The notes: a model not told the origin generated them from the letters alone. A DNA stretch of 64,000 nucleotides from Acidiphilium sp. C61 (GCF_902712915.1 NZ_CACTIA010000005.1:1760001-1824000), one strand, 5' to 3'; shown: positions 37,461-46,851, numbered from the stretch's first letter. Program-made: numbers and translations.

Positions 37461-38849
37461 ATGAGGCGCTGTGGCGGGACAGATGCAGGACCGGAACCGG
37501 CTTCGGAGTTCCGGCAATTCTGCATGACGATGCTGGCGCCGCGCGGGCAGCGGCCGGAGCGGCATCACCTTGCGCTGATCGACGTGCTGGAGCGCGTCAC
37601 CAGCGGCGAGGTGGACCGGCTGATGGTGCAGATGCCGCCGGGGGCCGCGAAATCGACCTACGCTTCGGTATTGTTTCCAGCATTCTGGTTCACCCGCCAT
37701 GCGGAGAGCGAGGTGATCGCGGCGTGCCACACGGCGTCGCTCGCCGGGCATTTCGGCCGCCGCCTGCGCATGCTGATCAGCGAGCAGGGCGACGGGTTCG
37801 ACCTGCGTCTCGATCCGGCCAATCGGGCGGCGGGGCGGTTTTCGCTGCAAGGTGGCGCACAATATTTCGCAGCCGGGGTGCGCGGGCCGATCACCGGGCG
37901 GCGGGCGGATCTGATCCTGATCGACGATCCGGTGAAATCCTGGGCCGAGGCGGACAGCCGGGCGGCGCGGGATGCGCTGTATGACTGGTATCGCGCCGAA
38001 TTGCTCTCGCGGCTGAAGCCGGGCGGGCGGGTCGTGCTGGTGATGACCCGCTGGCATGAGGACGATCTCGCCGGGCGGCTGATGGCCCGGGATGGCGGCT
38101 GGACGGTGCTGCGGCTGCCCGCGCTGGCGGAGGCCGACGATCCGCTCGGACGGATGCCGGGCGAGGCGCTCTGGCCTGACTGGGAGGATGAGCACGAGAT
38201 CGCGCGCCGGCGGGCGACGGTGGGCGAGCGCGTGTTCGCGGCACTCTACCAGCAGCGGCCGATGCGCGATGGCGGGACGCTGTTCGAGCTTGAGCGGATC
38301 GGCTTCGCCGATGCGGCGCCGTCGGTCCTGCGCGCCGTGCGCGCCTGGGACCTGGCGGCCACGGCGGCATCTGCCGGCGGCAACCCGGACTGGACCGTGG
38401 GGCTGAAGCTCGGACTGGTCGCCGATGGCACGCATGTCGTGCTCGATGTGGTGCGGGTGCGGGCGGGGCCGGCCGCGGTCGAGACCTTGCTGCGGGCGAC
38501 CGCCGAGGCGGACGGGCCGGGCACAACGATCGCGCTGCCGCAGGACCCGGGGCAGGCTGGTGTGGCGCAGGTGGCGCATCTGCGGCGGGTGCTGGACGGG
38601 TTCACGGTGATTGCCAGCCCGGAATCCGGATCGAAACAGACGCGGGCCTTGCCGGCGGCGGCGCGGATCGGCGCCGGCAAGACGCGGGTGCTGCGCGCCG
38701 ACTGGACCGATGCCTTCGTGGCCGAGCTGCGGATTTTTCCCAGCGGCGAGAAGGACGACCAGGTGGATGCGCTGGCGCGGGCCGAGGCGACGCTCGGGCA
38801 GGCGCCGGCGGCGGCGCGGATGACGAAGATTTCTGTGATGGGGCGCTGA
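37461..38849 (+). CDS. Phage terminase large subunit
   Basis: TerL is the DNA-packaging motor and nuclease. From ATG 37461 the product is 462 residues. The ATPase domain has Walker A MPPGAAKST (58-66), Walker B LILIDD (151-156) and the coupling motif TRWHEDD (196-202). The C-terminal RNase H-like nuclease has an acidic strand RAWDLAAT and a final EKDDQVDALARA. A TTG at 37413 would add 16 residues, and the true start is uncertain. Both domains look intact, so the particle could in principle package DNA. No small terminase is recognisable upstream. Confidence 0.92.
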   Translation: MRRCGGTDAGPEPASEFRQFCMTMLAPRGQRPERHHLALIDVLERVTSGEVDRLMVQMPPGAAKSTYASVLFPAFWFTRHAESEVIAACHTASLAGHFGRRLRMLISEQGDGFDLRLDPANRAAGRFSLQGGAQYFAAGVRGPITGRRADLILIDDPVKSWAEADSRAARDALYDWYRAELLSRLKPGGRVVLVMTRWHEDDLAGRLMARDGGWTVLRLPALAEADDPLGRMPGEALWPDWEDEHEIARRRATVGERVFAALYQQRPMRDGGTLFELERIGFADAAPSVLRAVRAWDLAATAASAGGNPDWTVGLKLGLVADGTHVVLDVVRVRAGPAAVETLLRATAEADGPGTTIALPQDPGQAGVAQVAHLRRVLDGFTVIASPESGSKQTRALPAAARIGAGKTRVLRADWTDAFVAELRIFPSGEKDDQVDALARAEATLGQAPAAARMTKISVMGR

Positions 38850-38853
38850 ATTC

Positions 38854-40266
38854 ATGTTCGAGACGATCTGCCAGACGATTCCGGCCGATCCGCACCTCGC
38901 GCCGCGGGCGCGGCGGCTGGAGATCTATCACCGGGTGCTGGAGGGGACGATCTATGACGCGCTGCCCTATGCGTTCCAGGAGGAGCGCAACGGGGCGGGC
39001 GAGTATGTGCCGCTGCGGGCACGCCGGCCCTCGGTGCGGTACGGGCTGTGCCGGATCGTGGTGGAGGATTCGGTTTCGCTGCTGTTCAGTGCGGGGCATT
39101 TTCCCGCCGTCGAATGCGCGGAGCCTGCGATCGAGGCGCTGCTGGCCGACCTTCTGGGCGAGTGCCGGCTGAACGAGGTGATGATCGACGCGGCGCTGCG
39201 CGGTTCGGTGGGCTCGGTGGCGATTTTGCTCCGGGTGCTGAAGGGGCGGTTCTTCTGTTCGGTGATGGCGACGCAGTATCTCACGCCGCGATGGCGGGAG
39301 GATGCGCCGGACACGCTGGAACAGGTGACCGAGCTCTACAAGGTGCGGGGCGCGGAGCTGATCGGCCAGGGCTATGAGGGGATCGATCCGGCCCAGACCT
39401 ACTGGTTCCAGCGGCGCTGGGATTCGGAGGCGGAGACCTGGTTCGAGCCGGTGCCGGTGGGTGCCGGACTGCCGGCCGCGCCGGATCGGGCGCGGAGCGT
39501 GCGGCATGGACTAGGCTTCGTGCCGATCGTTTGGATCCGCAACCTGCCGGGCGGCGAGGGGGTGGATGGCGCCTGCACCTTCAGCGCGGCGATCGAGACG
39601 TCCATCGAGATCGACTACCAGCTGTCGCAGGTGGGGCGCGGGCTGAAATATGCCTCCGATCCGACGCTGCTGATCAAGGAGCCGGCGACGACCGACCGCG
39701 AGATGGTCAAGGGCGCGGGGAATGCGCTGATCGTATCGGAAAAGGGCGATGCCAAGCTGCTGGAGATCGGCGGCACGGCCTCGGCCGCGGTGATCGACTA
39801 CGTGCGCACGCTGCGCGAGTTCGCGCTGGAGAGCGTGCATGGCAACCGCGCCAGTGCCGACCGGCTGACGGCGCCGCAATCGGGCCGGGCGCTGGAGCTG
39901 ATGAACCAGGGGCTGATCTGGCTCGCCGACAATCTGCGGATTGCCTATGGCGAGGGCGGCTTGCTGCCGCTGCTGCGGATGGCGTTGCGGGCGGCGGTGC
40001 GGTTCGACGTGAAGGTGATGGGCCGGACGGTGCCGCGGGTCGACCCCGACCTGCGGCTGAGCCTGCGCTGGCCGCGCTGGTATGCCGCCTCGGCCGATGA
40101 CCGGCTGAAGGAGGCGCAGGCGATCGCGACGCTGGTCAATGTCGGCCAGATGTCGCGCGAGACGGCGGTGAAGAGTCTCGCCGCCAGTCATGTGATCGGG
40201 GATGCGGCGGCGGAACTCGCGCGCATCGCCGATGAGGGGGACCAACAGGAACGGAACGAGGCATGA
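38854..40266 (+). CDS. Phage portal protein
   Basis: The portal forms the twelve-fold ring through which DNA enters the head. The 470-residue protein follows TerL by 4 bases, the canonical position. It shows portal features: a mixed N-terminal wing, PSVRYGLCRIVVEDSVSLLF near residue 57, long central helices, EIDYQLSQVGRGLKYASDP near residue 250, and the crown-like helical C-terminus with TVPRVDPDLRLSLRWP. Similarity is to SPP1-type portals in layout rather than close identity. It overlaps the next gene by 4 bp. Confidence 0.85.
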   Translation: MFETICQTIPADPHLAPRARRLEIYHRVLEGTIYDALPYAFQEERNGAGEYVPLRARRPSVRYGLCRIVVEDSVSLLFSAGHFPAVECAEPAIEALLADLLGECRLNEVMIDAALRGSVGSVAILLRVLKGRFFCSVMATQYLTPRWREDAPDTLEQVTELYKVRGAELIGQGYEGIDPAQTYWFQRRWDSEAETWFEPVPVGAGLPAAPDRARSVRHGLGFVPIVWIRNLPGGEGVDGACTFSAAIETSIEIDYQLSQVGRGLKYASDPTLLIKEPATTDREMVKGAGNALIVSEKGDAKLLEIGGTASAAVIDYVRTLREFALESVHGNRASADRLTAPQSGRALELMNQGLIWLADNLRIAYGEGGLLPLLRMALRAAVRFDVKVMGRTVPRVDPDLRLSLRWPRWYAASADDRLKEAQAIATLVNVGQMSRETAVKSLAASHVIGDAAAELARIADEGDQQERNEA

Positions 40267-40688
40267 GCGACGAATTCGCGGAGCACGAGGGGCTGCCGGA
40301 CGAGCCGCCGGCGGCGCCGGAGGACTGGCAGGCTAGGGCGATGATGGCCGAGCAGGCGATGGAGGCGCTGCGGCGCGAACACGCCGAGCGGCTCAGGCGG
40401 GCGGAACTCAGGATCGAGGCGGTGAAGGCGGGCATGATCGATCTTGACGGGTTGCGACTGATCGATCCGGCGGCAATGGCGCCGGCCGAGGAGGGTGTGG
40501 CGCCGGATGCCGCTGCACTGATGGTGCAGCTGAGGCGGGACAAGCCCTGGCTGTTTGGCGCGTCGTCATCGTCATCGACGGCATCGGTGCCGCGGGCGGA
40601 CCCGCCGCGGGCGCGCCACGCGACCGAGCTGAGCGAAGCCGAATGGCGCATGGCACGCGCCGAATTGCTGCGCCGCGCCGGCGGCTAG
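40263..40688 (+). CDS. Putative scaffold-like phage protein
   Basis: A 141-residue acidic-then-basic protein with a Glu/Ala-rich coiled-coil stretch (MMAEQAMEALRREHAERLRR, residues 27-46) and a Ser-rich linker SSSSST near residue 100. Its place between portal and major capsid is where scaffold proteins lie, and the composition agrees. No protease domain is present. The assignment is positional. Confidence 0.6.
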   Translation: MSDEFAEHEGLPDEPPAAPEDWQARAMMAEQAMEALRREHAERLRRAELRIEAVKAGMIDLDGLRLIDPAAMAPAEEGVAPDAAALMVQLRRDKPWLFGASSSSSTASVPRADPPRARHATELSEAEWRMARAELLRRAGG

Positions 40689-40760
40689 AGCATCATCCGA
40701 TCGGAACGTGCTCTGTAGCATCATCCGATCGGATGGAGTGATCTGATCGGCGCGTGCTCC
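40686..40760. repeat. Palindromic repeat block between scaffold and capsid genes
   Basis: GAGCATCATCCGATCGG continues to TGCTC (40688-40712). A second block, CATCCGATCGGATG (40723-40736), is a perfect palindrome, and GATCTGATCGG follows. These share AGAGCA and CCGATC elements with the repeats at 7586-7680 and 33698-33734. In the middle of the phage cluster it could act as an attenuator before the capsid gene. The rest of the gap to 40853 holds a short GC hairpin (around 40803-40824) and the AGAAGGAAC ribosome site. Confidence 0.65.
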
Positions 40761-40853
40761 AAGCCGGCCGCACTCAAGAACTAACTCGTTGTCAGAAAAC
40801 CGTGCTCCGCGCGCCGGAGTGCGGCGAATTGCGTTATCTAGAAGGAACACGAC

Positions 40854-42176
40854 ATGGGTATTTCCAATTTTCCCGCCTCGTTGCAGCCGATCATCCAGCA
40901 GGGCTTCCTCGAGCGCGAATTCGAGCAGGCACTGCGCTCGCGGCTGGGCTACCGGATGGTGGCCGATCGCGAGAGCTTCGCCGTCGGCATCGGCGAGACG
41001 CTGACCAAGACCCGCGCCGGGCTGAAGCCCTCGGTCACCACGCCGCTGGCCGCCGCGACGAATACCAATCTCGACAACGGGCTGACGCCGCAGGGCTGGG
41101 GTGTCGAGCAATATACCGTGACGCTGAATTTCTATGCGGCGACGCAGGATCTGAACATGGTGACCAGCCGGGTCGGCATCGCCTCGCAATTCCTGCAGAA
41201 TGCCGCGACGAATGGCGAGCAGGCGGCCCGCAGCCTTGACGAGCTGGCGCGTAACGCGCTGTTCGCGCCCTATTTCGGCGGCAATACGCGGGTGAGCATC
41301 ACGCTGGCGAGTGCCGCGCCGAGCATCGAGGTGGATGATATCCGTGGCTTCACCACGGTGTATGTCAACGGCGTGCAGACGGCGGTTTCGGGCAGTTATC
41401 CGCTGATGGTGACGGTCGGGGCGAATACGTATCTGCTCATCGGCGTGACGCCGGATGTCAACAACGCATCGTCGGCACCGGGCGGCATTTCGGGAACCCT
41501 GACGTTTTCCAACGATATCAGCGTGAGCGACGGCACCGCCGGCAATGCGGTGCGCGCGGCGACGGCGAGTGCGATCGTCAGGCCGCAGGGGGCGGCGACG
41601 TCCAGCGCGCTGCAGGCGACCAACACGCTGACCATGTCCGCCCTGCTCGATGCAGTGGCGACGCTGCGGCAGAACGCGGTGCCGGAAATCGATGGTGTGT
41701 ATAATTGCTATCTCGATCCGGTTTCGGCGCGGCAGCTCTTCGCCGACCCGGATTTCCGGCAGCTGTTCCAGGGGGCGACATCGAGCAATGCGGTGTTCCG
41801 CCAGGGCATGGTCAACGATTTCCTCGGGTTGCGGTTCATCACCACGACCGAGGCCTATGTGCAGTCGCACCCCACGCTGGCGGGGCTGTATATCCGCCGG
41901 CCGATCGTCTGCGGCAAGGGCGCGCTGATCGAGGCGGATTTTGCCGGCATCGGCGCGGAGGATGTCGCGCCGAAGGACGCGCTGGTGAACATCATCGACG
42001 GTGTCGCCATGGTCACGCGCGAGCCGATCGACCGGCTGCAGCAGATCATCGCGCAGTCCTGGTACTGGATCGGCGGGTTCTGTGCGCCGTCCGACACCAC
42101 GACGACGCCGAATACCGTCCCGACCGCGACCAATTCCAACTTCAAGCGCGCGGTGATGATCGAGCATATCGGCTGA
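40854..42176 (+). CDS. Phage major capsid protein
   Basis: A 440-residue protein in the capsid position. It begins ISNFPASLQPIIQQGFLEREFEQAL and continues with TTPLAAATNTNLDNGLTP and the repeated Thr/Val-rich strands of an HK97-like core. The central part (about 150-220) is a Thr/Ser/Gly-rich insertion that could be a surface domain. The C-terminal half has the P-domain-like YLDPVSARQLFADPDFRQLF. It has its own ribosome site and upstream repeat block, fitting high expression. A separate maturation protease gene was not found. Confidence 0.8.
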   Translation: MGISNFPASLQPIIQQGFLEREFEQALRSRLGYRMVADRESFAVGIGETLTKTRAGLKPSVTTPLAAATNTNLDNGLTPQGWGVEQYTVTLNFYAATQDLNMVTSRVGIASQFLQNAATNGEQAARSLDELARNALFAPYFGGNTRVSITLASAAPSIEVDDIRGFTTVYVNGVQTAVSGSYPLMVTVGANTYLLIGVTPDVNNASSAPGGISGTLTFSNDISVSDGTAGNAVRAATASAIVRPQGAATSSALQATNTLTMSALLDAVATLRQNAVPEIDGVYNCYLDPVSARQLFADPDFRQLFQGATSSNAVFRQGMVNDFLGLRFITTTEAYVQSHPTLAGLYIRRPIVCGKGALIEADFAGIGAEDVAPKDALVNIIDGVAMVTREPIDRLQQIIAQSWYWIGGFCAPSDTTTTPNTVPTATNSNFKRAVMIEHIG

Positions 42177-42189
42177 GGAGGGGGCGAAC

Positions 42190-42498
42190 ATGTCAATCGG
42201 ATCCTCGCTTCCCTTCAGGCCATCGGGCACTGCGGCGGTTGCGGCCTCGACCAGCGCGGCCTCGACCGCGCTTGCCGGCGGCGGGTCGAGCCTGCTCGTC
42301 TATAACGCTGCCGCCGCGGTCGCGTTCGTGCGGCTCGGCACCGCGGGGATGAGCCTGGCGAGCACGGCCGATACGCCGCTGCCGCCGGGCGGGCGGTTGC
42401 TGATCGATGCCGGGCGGCTGGTGAGCGAGGCGAGCGCCGTGCTCGCCTCCGGCACCGGCACGGTCTATTTCACCCGCGGCGACGGCTCGGTCTACTGA
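42190..42498 (+). CDS. Small phage head protein (possible decoration protein)
   Basis: A 102-residue Ala/Ser/Gly-rich protein predicted to be mostly beta. It lies 13 bases after the capsid gene with a GAGGAGG site. The second half contains LLVYNAAAAVAFVRLGTAG and TGTVYFTRGDGSVY. Size and position fit a capsid decoration or stabilising protein, but no family is recognised. Confidence 0.6.
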   Translation: MSIGSSLPFRPSGTAAVAASTSAASTALAGGGSSLLVYNAAAAVAFVRLGTAGMSLASTADTPLPPGGRLLIDAGRLVSEASAVLASGTGTVYFTRGDGSVY

Positions 42499-42499
42499 C

Positions 42500-42907
42500 A
42501 TGTCGGGCAGTGTTTCGAGCGCGCCCGGCACGCTGAGCGAGGCGCAGAAGGTCGATGTGCGGCGGTTCTGCGGCTATCCGGCCTATGGCGCCGGGGCGGC
42601 GGGAGTCCAGTCCTGGCGGTTCTTCCAGGCCTACGGCACGCTCGAATACCGGATGAACAACCTGGCGCCGGCGGAGGTGGCGGTGGTCGTGAACCATCTC
42701 GCCACCCTTGCCGCGCTGGAAGAGGCGATTCCGGAGGCGAGCGGCAATCTCGATACCGAGGCGGCGGCGGGCTGGCAGCACAATGCCAACGAGGTGCGCG
42801 ACCGCACCGCGCTGTTCGACCAGTGGCGGCGGCGGTTGTGCGGGTTTCTCGGCCTGCCGCCGGGGCCGGCGCTCGGCTCGTCGGATGGCATCACCCTGAT
42901 CGTTTGA
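42500..42907 (+). CDS. Phage head-tail connector-region protein
   Basis: A 135-residue mainly helical protein, VDVRRFCGYPAYGAGA near residue 19 followed by SWRFFQAYGTLEYRM and long Ala/Glu helices. It begins 1 bp after the previous gene. This position between head and tail genes is usual for connector or head-completion proteins. The family is not identified. Confidence 0.6.
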   Translation: MSGSVSSAPGTLSEAQKVDVRRFCGYPAYGAGAAGVQSWRFFQAYGTLEYRMNNLAPAEVAVVVNHLATLAALEEAIPEASGNLDTEAAAGWQHNANEVRDRTALFDQWRRRLCGFLGLPPGPALGSSDGITLIV

Positions 42908-42914
42908 GGTTTTC

Positions 42915-43559
42915 ATGGATGGAACGCGGCTGGCGGACCGGATCGCCTTTGGCGGCGGCATGGCCGCACGCAAGGCGGGCTTGATCTGCGATGCCTACCG
43001 GCCGCGCGACGGGGCGTGCCCGATTGTCGCAGCGAACCGGCTGGTGCGGCTGGGCGTATTGGTGCTGCCGGTTTCGGGCTCGGTGCGCGGGCCGGCACCG
43101 CTCGGCCTGCCTTACCGGCAACTCGTGCTCGACCAGGCCTATGTGCGCGGCGGCGACTATGTCGTTGGACCCGCCGGGACGTTTCTGGTGGTCGGCAACG
43201 AACCGCCGGCGCCGGCGCTGGCGGCGCGCTGCAACGAGACGCTGTCGATCTGGCGGCCGGCGGCCCCGGCGGTGCCGGGGATCAATCCCTATGGGGCGGT
43301 TCTCGGCGCCGGGGCGCAGGGGGTGCTGGCCGGATTTCCGGCGGCGCTGCTGTCGGCGCGGGGCGGCAGGCATGGCGAGGCCGGGCTGCCGGATGATACG
43401 CGCGCGCCGGGATATGTCGCCGCGGTTGCGGCGGTGGACGGGCTTTCGCCGGAGGTCGCGGATATCGTGCGCGATGCGCGCGGGCGGCAGTTCGTGATCG
43501 ACCAGGCGGAGCTGTTCGGCGGCGTCTGGCGGCTCACGCTTTCGGCGAGCATCGTCTGA
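42915..43559 (+). CDS. Phage neck-region protein
   Basis: A 214-residue protein of mixed strands and loops, RLADRIAFGGGMAARKAG at the start and VRGGDYVVGPAGTFLVVGNEPP near residue 77. It ends in a strand-rich VDGLSPEVADIVRDARGRQFV segment. It lies in the head-tail joining block and its stop overlaps the next ATG. No family is recognised. Head-closure or tail-terminator roles are possible. Confidence 0.6.
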   Translation: MDGTRLADRIAFGGGMAARKAGLICDAYRPRDGACPIVAANRLVRLGVLVLPVSGSVRGPAPLGLPYRQLVLDQAYVRGGDYVVGPAGTFLVVGNEPPAPALAARCNETLSIWRPAAPAVPGINPYGAVLGAGAQGVLAGFPAALLSARGGRHGEAGLPDDTRAPGYVAAVAAVDGLSPEVADIVRDARGRQFVIDQAELFGGVWRLTLSASIV

Positions 43560-44404
43560 TGGCGGGGCAGCAGGATGTCGAGAACGCGATCGTCTCGCTG
43601 ATCGCGACCGCTTCCTATCCGGGGGGAACGGCGGCGGCATCGGCGATCGCGGGGCCTGACGGGATGGTGACGTGCCGGGTCTATCGCGGCATGCCGAACG
43701 CGCCGGCGCTGGAGGCGGATCTGGCGCGCGGCGCGATGCACGCGACCGTGTTTGCCGAGCCCTCGGGTGTGCGCAACGTGACGCGCTATCCGCGCGAATG
43801 GATCGAGGTTGCACCGGTGCCGGCGACGCTGTCGGTCAGCGTCGCGGCGGGGGCGGCGACCTTCGCGGGGCAGTGTGCGGCGGGGCAGCTCGCCGGCATC
43901 GCCGTCGATGGCGCGATATTTCCTTATGCGGTGCAGGCGCGCGACACCCCGGCGAGCGTGGCCAGCAACCTCGCCGCCCTGCTGCGCGCGGCGGGATGGC
44001 TGGTGACTTACGCGGGGACGACGCTGAGCGTGCCGGCCGCGCGCGGGATGATCGCCCGCGTCGTGGCCGGGGGCGTCGCGCTGCGGGAGATCAAGCGCCA
44101 GGTGCAGCCGTTCCGAATTTCGCTGTGGTGCCCGGACCCGCTGACGCGGGATGCGGCGGCGGCGGTGATCGATCCCGCGCTGGCGGCGCCGCAGTTCATC
44201 GGCCTCGCCGATGGCGCGGCGGCACGGCTGCGCTTTGTCGGCGCCGAGACCACGGACAAGTCGATCGATGCCGGGCTGTACCGGCGGGACCTCATTTACG
44301 ACGCCGAATATCCGACCACCGAGGCGATGACGACGCCGGCCATGCTGTTCGGGGTCGGCGGGATCGCGGCGGACGGCGCGTTCATCGCCGGCATGACCGG
44401 CTGA
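43559..44404 (+). CDS. Phage neck/tail-completion protein
   Basis: A 281-residue protein with VENAIVSLIATASYPGG at the start and repeated Ala/Val-rich strands. EIKRQVQPFRISLWCPDPLTRDAAAAVIDP comes near the C-terminal third, which recalls tail-terminator-like folds. The central LSVPAARGMIARVVAGG region may be an inserted domain. It is in the gene block just before the sheath. The assignment is positional. Confidence 0.6.
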   Translation: MAGQQDVENAIVSLIATASYPGGTAAASAIAGPDGMVTCRVYRGMPNAPALEADLARGAMHATVFAEPSGVRNVTRYPREWIEVAPVPATLSVSVAAGAATFAGQCAAGQLAGIAVDGAIFPYAVQARDTPASVASNLAALLRAAGWLVTYAGTTLSVPAARGMIARVVAGGVALREIKRQVQPFRISLWCPDPLTRDAAAAVIDPALAAPQFIGLADGAAARLRFVGAETTDKSIDAGLYRRDLIYDAEYPTTEAMTTPAMLFGVGGIAADGAFIAGMTG

Positions 44405-44414
44405 AGGAGAGACG

Positions 44415-44552
44415 ATGAAGATCAAACTGGTGGTGGTGAAGCCGTTCGAGGGCTTCCGGCGGGGCGACACGATTGCCGACGAGGCGAAGATCGCCGCAGT
44501 GCTGGCGTCCGCCCAGGCCGGGTCGGTCGTGCGGGTCGTGGCGGAGGGCTGA
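44415..44552 (+). CDS. Small phage protein before tail sheath
   Basis: A 45-codon ORF, MKIKLVVVKPFEGFRRGD..., predicted as a small beta-alpha unit. It has a GGAGAG site and lies 10 bases after the previous gene and 3 bases before the sheath gene, so it fills the only gap there. Small ORFs of this kind often precede sheath genes. Function unknown. Confidence 0.65.
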   Translation: MKIKLVVVKPFEGFRRGDTIADEAKIAAVLASAQAGSVVRVVAEG

Positions 44553-44555
44553 GGC

Positions 44556-46112
44556 ATGCCGATTTCGCAGGCAGGCGCGCTGAACACGACGGCGCTGATC
44601 GTTCCCGACCTCTATGTGCAGATCGTGCCGCCGCAGACGCTGCTGCTCAACGGCGTGCCGACGGATGTGCTCGGCGTGGTCGGCTCGGCATCCTGGGGGG
44701 CTACAGGCGAGCCGATGATCGTCGGCTCGATGGGCGAGTATGCCGCATCCTTCGGGCCGGTGATGGCGCGGCAATACGACATGGGCACGGCAGTGGCGGT
44801 GGCGGTGCAGCAGGGGGCGTCGAATTTCCGCTGCGTGCGGGTGAGCGACGGCACCGACACCGCGGCCTCGGTGTCCATTCTCGGCGCGCTGACGCTGACG
44901 GCGCTGTATACCGGATCGCTCGGCAATGCGATCACGGTGACGGTTTCGGCGGGGGCGGCGGCGAATAGCTGGCGGCTGACGGTGGCGCTGCCGGGGCGCA
45001 CGCCGGAGGTGTTCGACAATATCGCCGGCATCGGGGCGGCGTTCTGGCAGGCGGCGGCGAATGCGGTCAATGCCGGAACGGGGCCGCTGCGCGGCGCTTC
45101 GGAGCTGGTGGTCGCGAGTGCCGGCACGTCGGCGTTTCCGCCGGTCGCCGGGATCTATCCGTTCTCGGCCGGCACGCCGGGCAGCGACGGCGCCAGCGGG
45201 CTCACCGCGGCGTCGCTGGTGGGGCAGGACACGCTGCCGCGGAGCGGGATGTATGCGCTGCGCGGGCAGGGCTGCGGGATCGCGGTGCTGGCCGATCTCG
45301 ACGATACGACGCAGTGGAGCCCGACCGTTGCCTTCGGCCTCGAGGAAGGCTGCTACATGATCCTCGCCGGGCCACCGGGTGACACGATTGCCGGCGCCGT
45401 TGCGGCGAAACAGGCGGCGGGGATCGATTCCTATGCCGCCAAGGTGATGTTCGGCGACTGGATCTGGTGGTACGATCAGGCCAACGGATTGACTCGCCTG
45501 GTCTCGCCGCAGAGCTTTGCGGCCGGGCGGCTTGCCAATCTCTCGCCGGAGCAGAGCGCGCTGAACAAGCCGCTCTACGGCGTCGTCGGCAGCCAGAAAT
45601 CGGGGCGCGCCGTAACGGGCACCACCAGCACCTATTCCTCGGCCGATCTTTCGGCGTTGATGTCGGCCGGGATCGACGTGATCGCCAATCCGCAGCCGGG
45701 CGGGGCGTTCTGGGGCGTGCGGGGCGGGTTCAACGCCTCGTCCGACAGTGCGACCAACGGCGATAACTATACCCGTATGACCAACTACATCGCCGCGACC
45801 CTGTCGGCGGGGATGGGCCAGTATGTCGGCCAGCTGGTGAACGAGACGCTGTTCCGCCGCATCCGCGGCACGCTGCTGGCCTTCCTGAACACCATGCTCG
45901 GCCAGGGCATGCTCGGGACCACCAACGGGGCCTTGCCCTTCGCCGTGGTGTGCGATGCGTCGAACAACCCGCCGGCCCGCACCGGGCTTGGCTATGTGCA
46001 GGCGGATGTGCAGGTGCAGTACCAGGCGATCAACGAGCGGTTCATCGTCAATGTCGAGGGCGGGCAGACCGTGCAGGTCAGCCAGCAGACCCTGCCCCAG
46101 GGCACGGTGTGA
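44556..46112 (+). CDS. Contractile tail sheath protein
   Basis: The 518-residue protein forms the contractile outer tube. Typical sheath features are visible. An N-terminal strand-exchange arm is followed by VLGVVGSASWGATGEP near residue 38 and a variable domain. The C-terminal core begins with ANPQPGGAFWGVRGGFNAS near residue 378 and NYTRMTNYIAATLSAGM near residue 405, and ends in NVEGGQTVQVSQQT. It proves that this is a contractile (myovirus-type) tail, not a siphovirus or a Rhodobacter-type GTA. Confidence 0.92.
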   Translation: MPISQAGALNTTALIVPDLYVQIVPPQTLLLNGVPTDVLGVVGSASWGATGEPMIVGSMGEYAASFGPVMARQYDMGTAVAVAVQQGASNFRCVRVSDGTDTAASVSILGALTLTALYTGSLGNAITVTVSAGAAANSWRLTVALPGRTPEVFDNIAGIGAAFWQAAANAVNAGTGPLRGASELVVASAGTSAFPPVAGIYPFSAGTPGSDGASGLTAASLVGQDTLPRSGMYALRGQGCGIAVLADLDDTTQWSPTVAFGLEEGCYMILAGPPGDTIAGAVAAKQAAGIDSYAAKVMFGDWIWWYDQANGLTRLVSPQSFAAGRLANLSPEQSALNKPLYGVVGSQKSGRAVTGTTSTYSSADLSALMSAGIDVIANPQPGGAFWGVRGGFNASSDSATNGDNYTRMTNYIAATLSAGMGQYVGQLVNETLFRRIRGTLLAFLNTMLGQGMLGTTNGALPFAVVCDASNNPPARTGLGYVQADVQVQYQAINERFIVNVEGGQTVQVSQQTLPQGTV

Positions 46113-46120
46113 GGTAGCAG

Positions 46121-46549
46121 ATGCCATATAACACGTTTACCGTTGGCAATGATTGCCAGATCGTCGTCATGGGTCCGTTCGGGCGGGTCGATCTTGCCCA
46201 TGTGACCGGATTCGAGGTGAGCCAGGTGACGCAGAGCGTGCGCGTCGACCGGCTCGACGGGGTGCAGCTCGGCGCCGAACTGCCGAAGGGCTGGCAGGGA
46301 AGTTTCCTGCTCGATCGCGGCAGCTCGGCGACCGATGATTTCATGGCGCAGATCGAGCAGGCCTATCTGTCGGGGCAGGCGATTCCGCCGGGAACGCTCT
46401 ATCAATATGTGAATGAAACTGACGGATCGACCTCGACCTACCAGTTCGACGGGGTCGTGTTCAAGCTCGGCTCGGCGGGCGTGTATCGCGGTGACATGCC
46501 GGTGGCGCAGAAGCTCGACTTCTTCGCCTCGACGCGCAGGCGCGTATGA
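46121..46549 (+). CDS. Tail tube protein
   Basis: A 142-residue beta-rich protein directly after the sheath. It includes VGNDCQIVVMGPFGRVDLAHVTG-like strands at the start and a tail-tube fold pattern ending LGSAGVYRGDMPVAQ. Size and position fit the inner tube of contractile tails. Its stop overlaps the chaperone start by 4 bp. Confidence 0.85.
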   Translation: MPYNTFTVGNDCQIVVMGPFGRVDLAHVTGFEVSQVTQSVRVDRLDGVQLGAELPKGWQGSFLLDRGSSATDDFMAQIEQAYLSGQAIPPGTLYQYVNETDGSTSTYQFDGVVFKLGSAGVYRGDMPVAQKLDFFASTRRRV

Positions 46550-46851
46550 GCGGGGCGGAGGTGGAGGACGCGCGCGGGCGGTTGCTCGCGCTGCGGCCGC
46601 TGACGATGCTCGATCGGCTGCGCCTGTTCAAGGCGCTCGGGCCGGAACTGTCGATGAACGAGGCGTATCTCGGCGTCGCCTCGCTGGCGGCGTCGGTCGG
46701 CGCGATCGATGGTGTGCCGCTGCCGTTTCCGGCGAGCGAGGCGGCGGTTGAAAACGCCGTGGAGCGGCTGGGCGAGGCGGGCATCGAGGCGGCGGCGGCG
46801 GCGTTGCAGCCGGAAGATGCCGGCACGGTGAGGGCGCTCGCGGGAAACTGA
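46546..46851 (+). CDS. Tail assembly chaperone, short (G-like) form
   Basis: The 101-residue product is helical and acidic with ALRPLTMLDRLRLFKALGPELS near residue 16. It corresponds to the G-type chaperone that coats the tape measure before tube growth. Just before its stop the frame passes over G GGA AAC at 46842-46848, a canonical -1 slippery heptamer in register. The longer fusion is given as a separate entry. Confidence 0.85.
   Translation: MSGAEVEDARGRLLALRPLTMLDRLRLFKALGPELSMNEAYLGVASLAASVGAIDGVPLPFPASEAAVENAVERLGEAGIEAAAAALQPEDAGTVRALAGN

Noticed and set aside
44556..46112. Rhodobacter-type gene transfer agent
   Set aside because: A sheath protein and P2/Mu-like baseplate show a contractile tail. 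RcGTA has a siphovirus-like tail and a different gene order.
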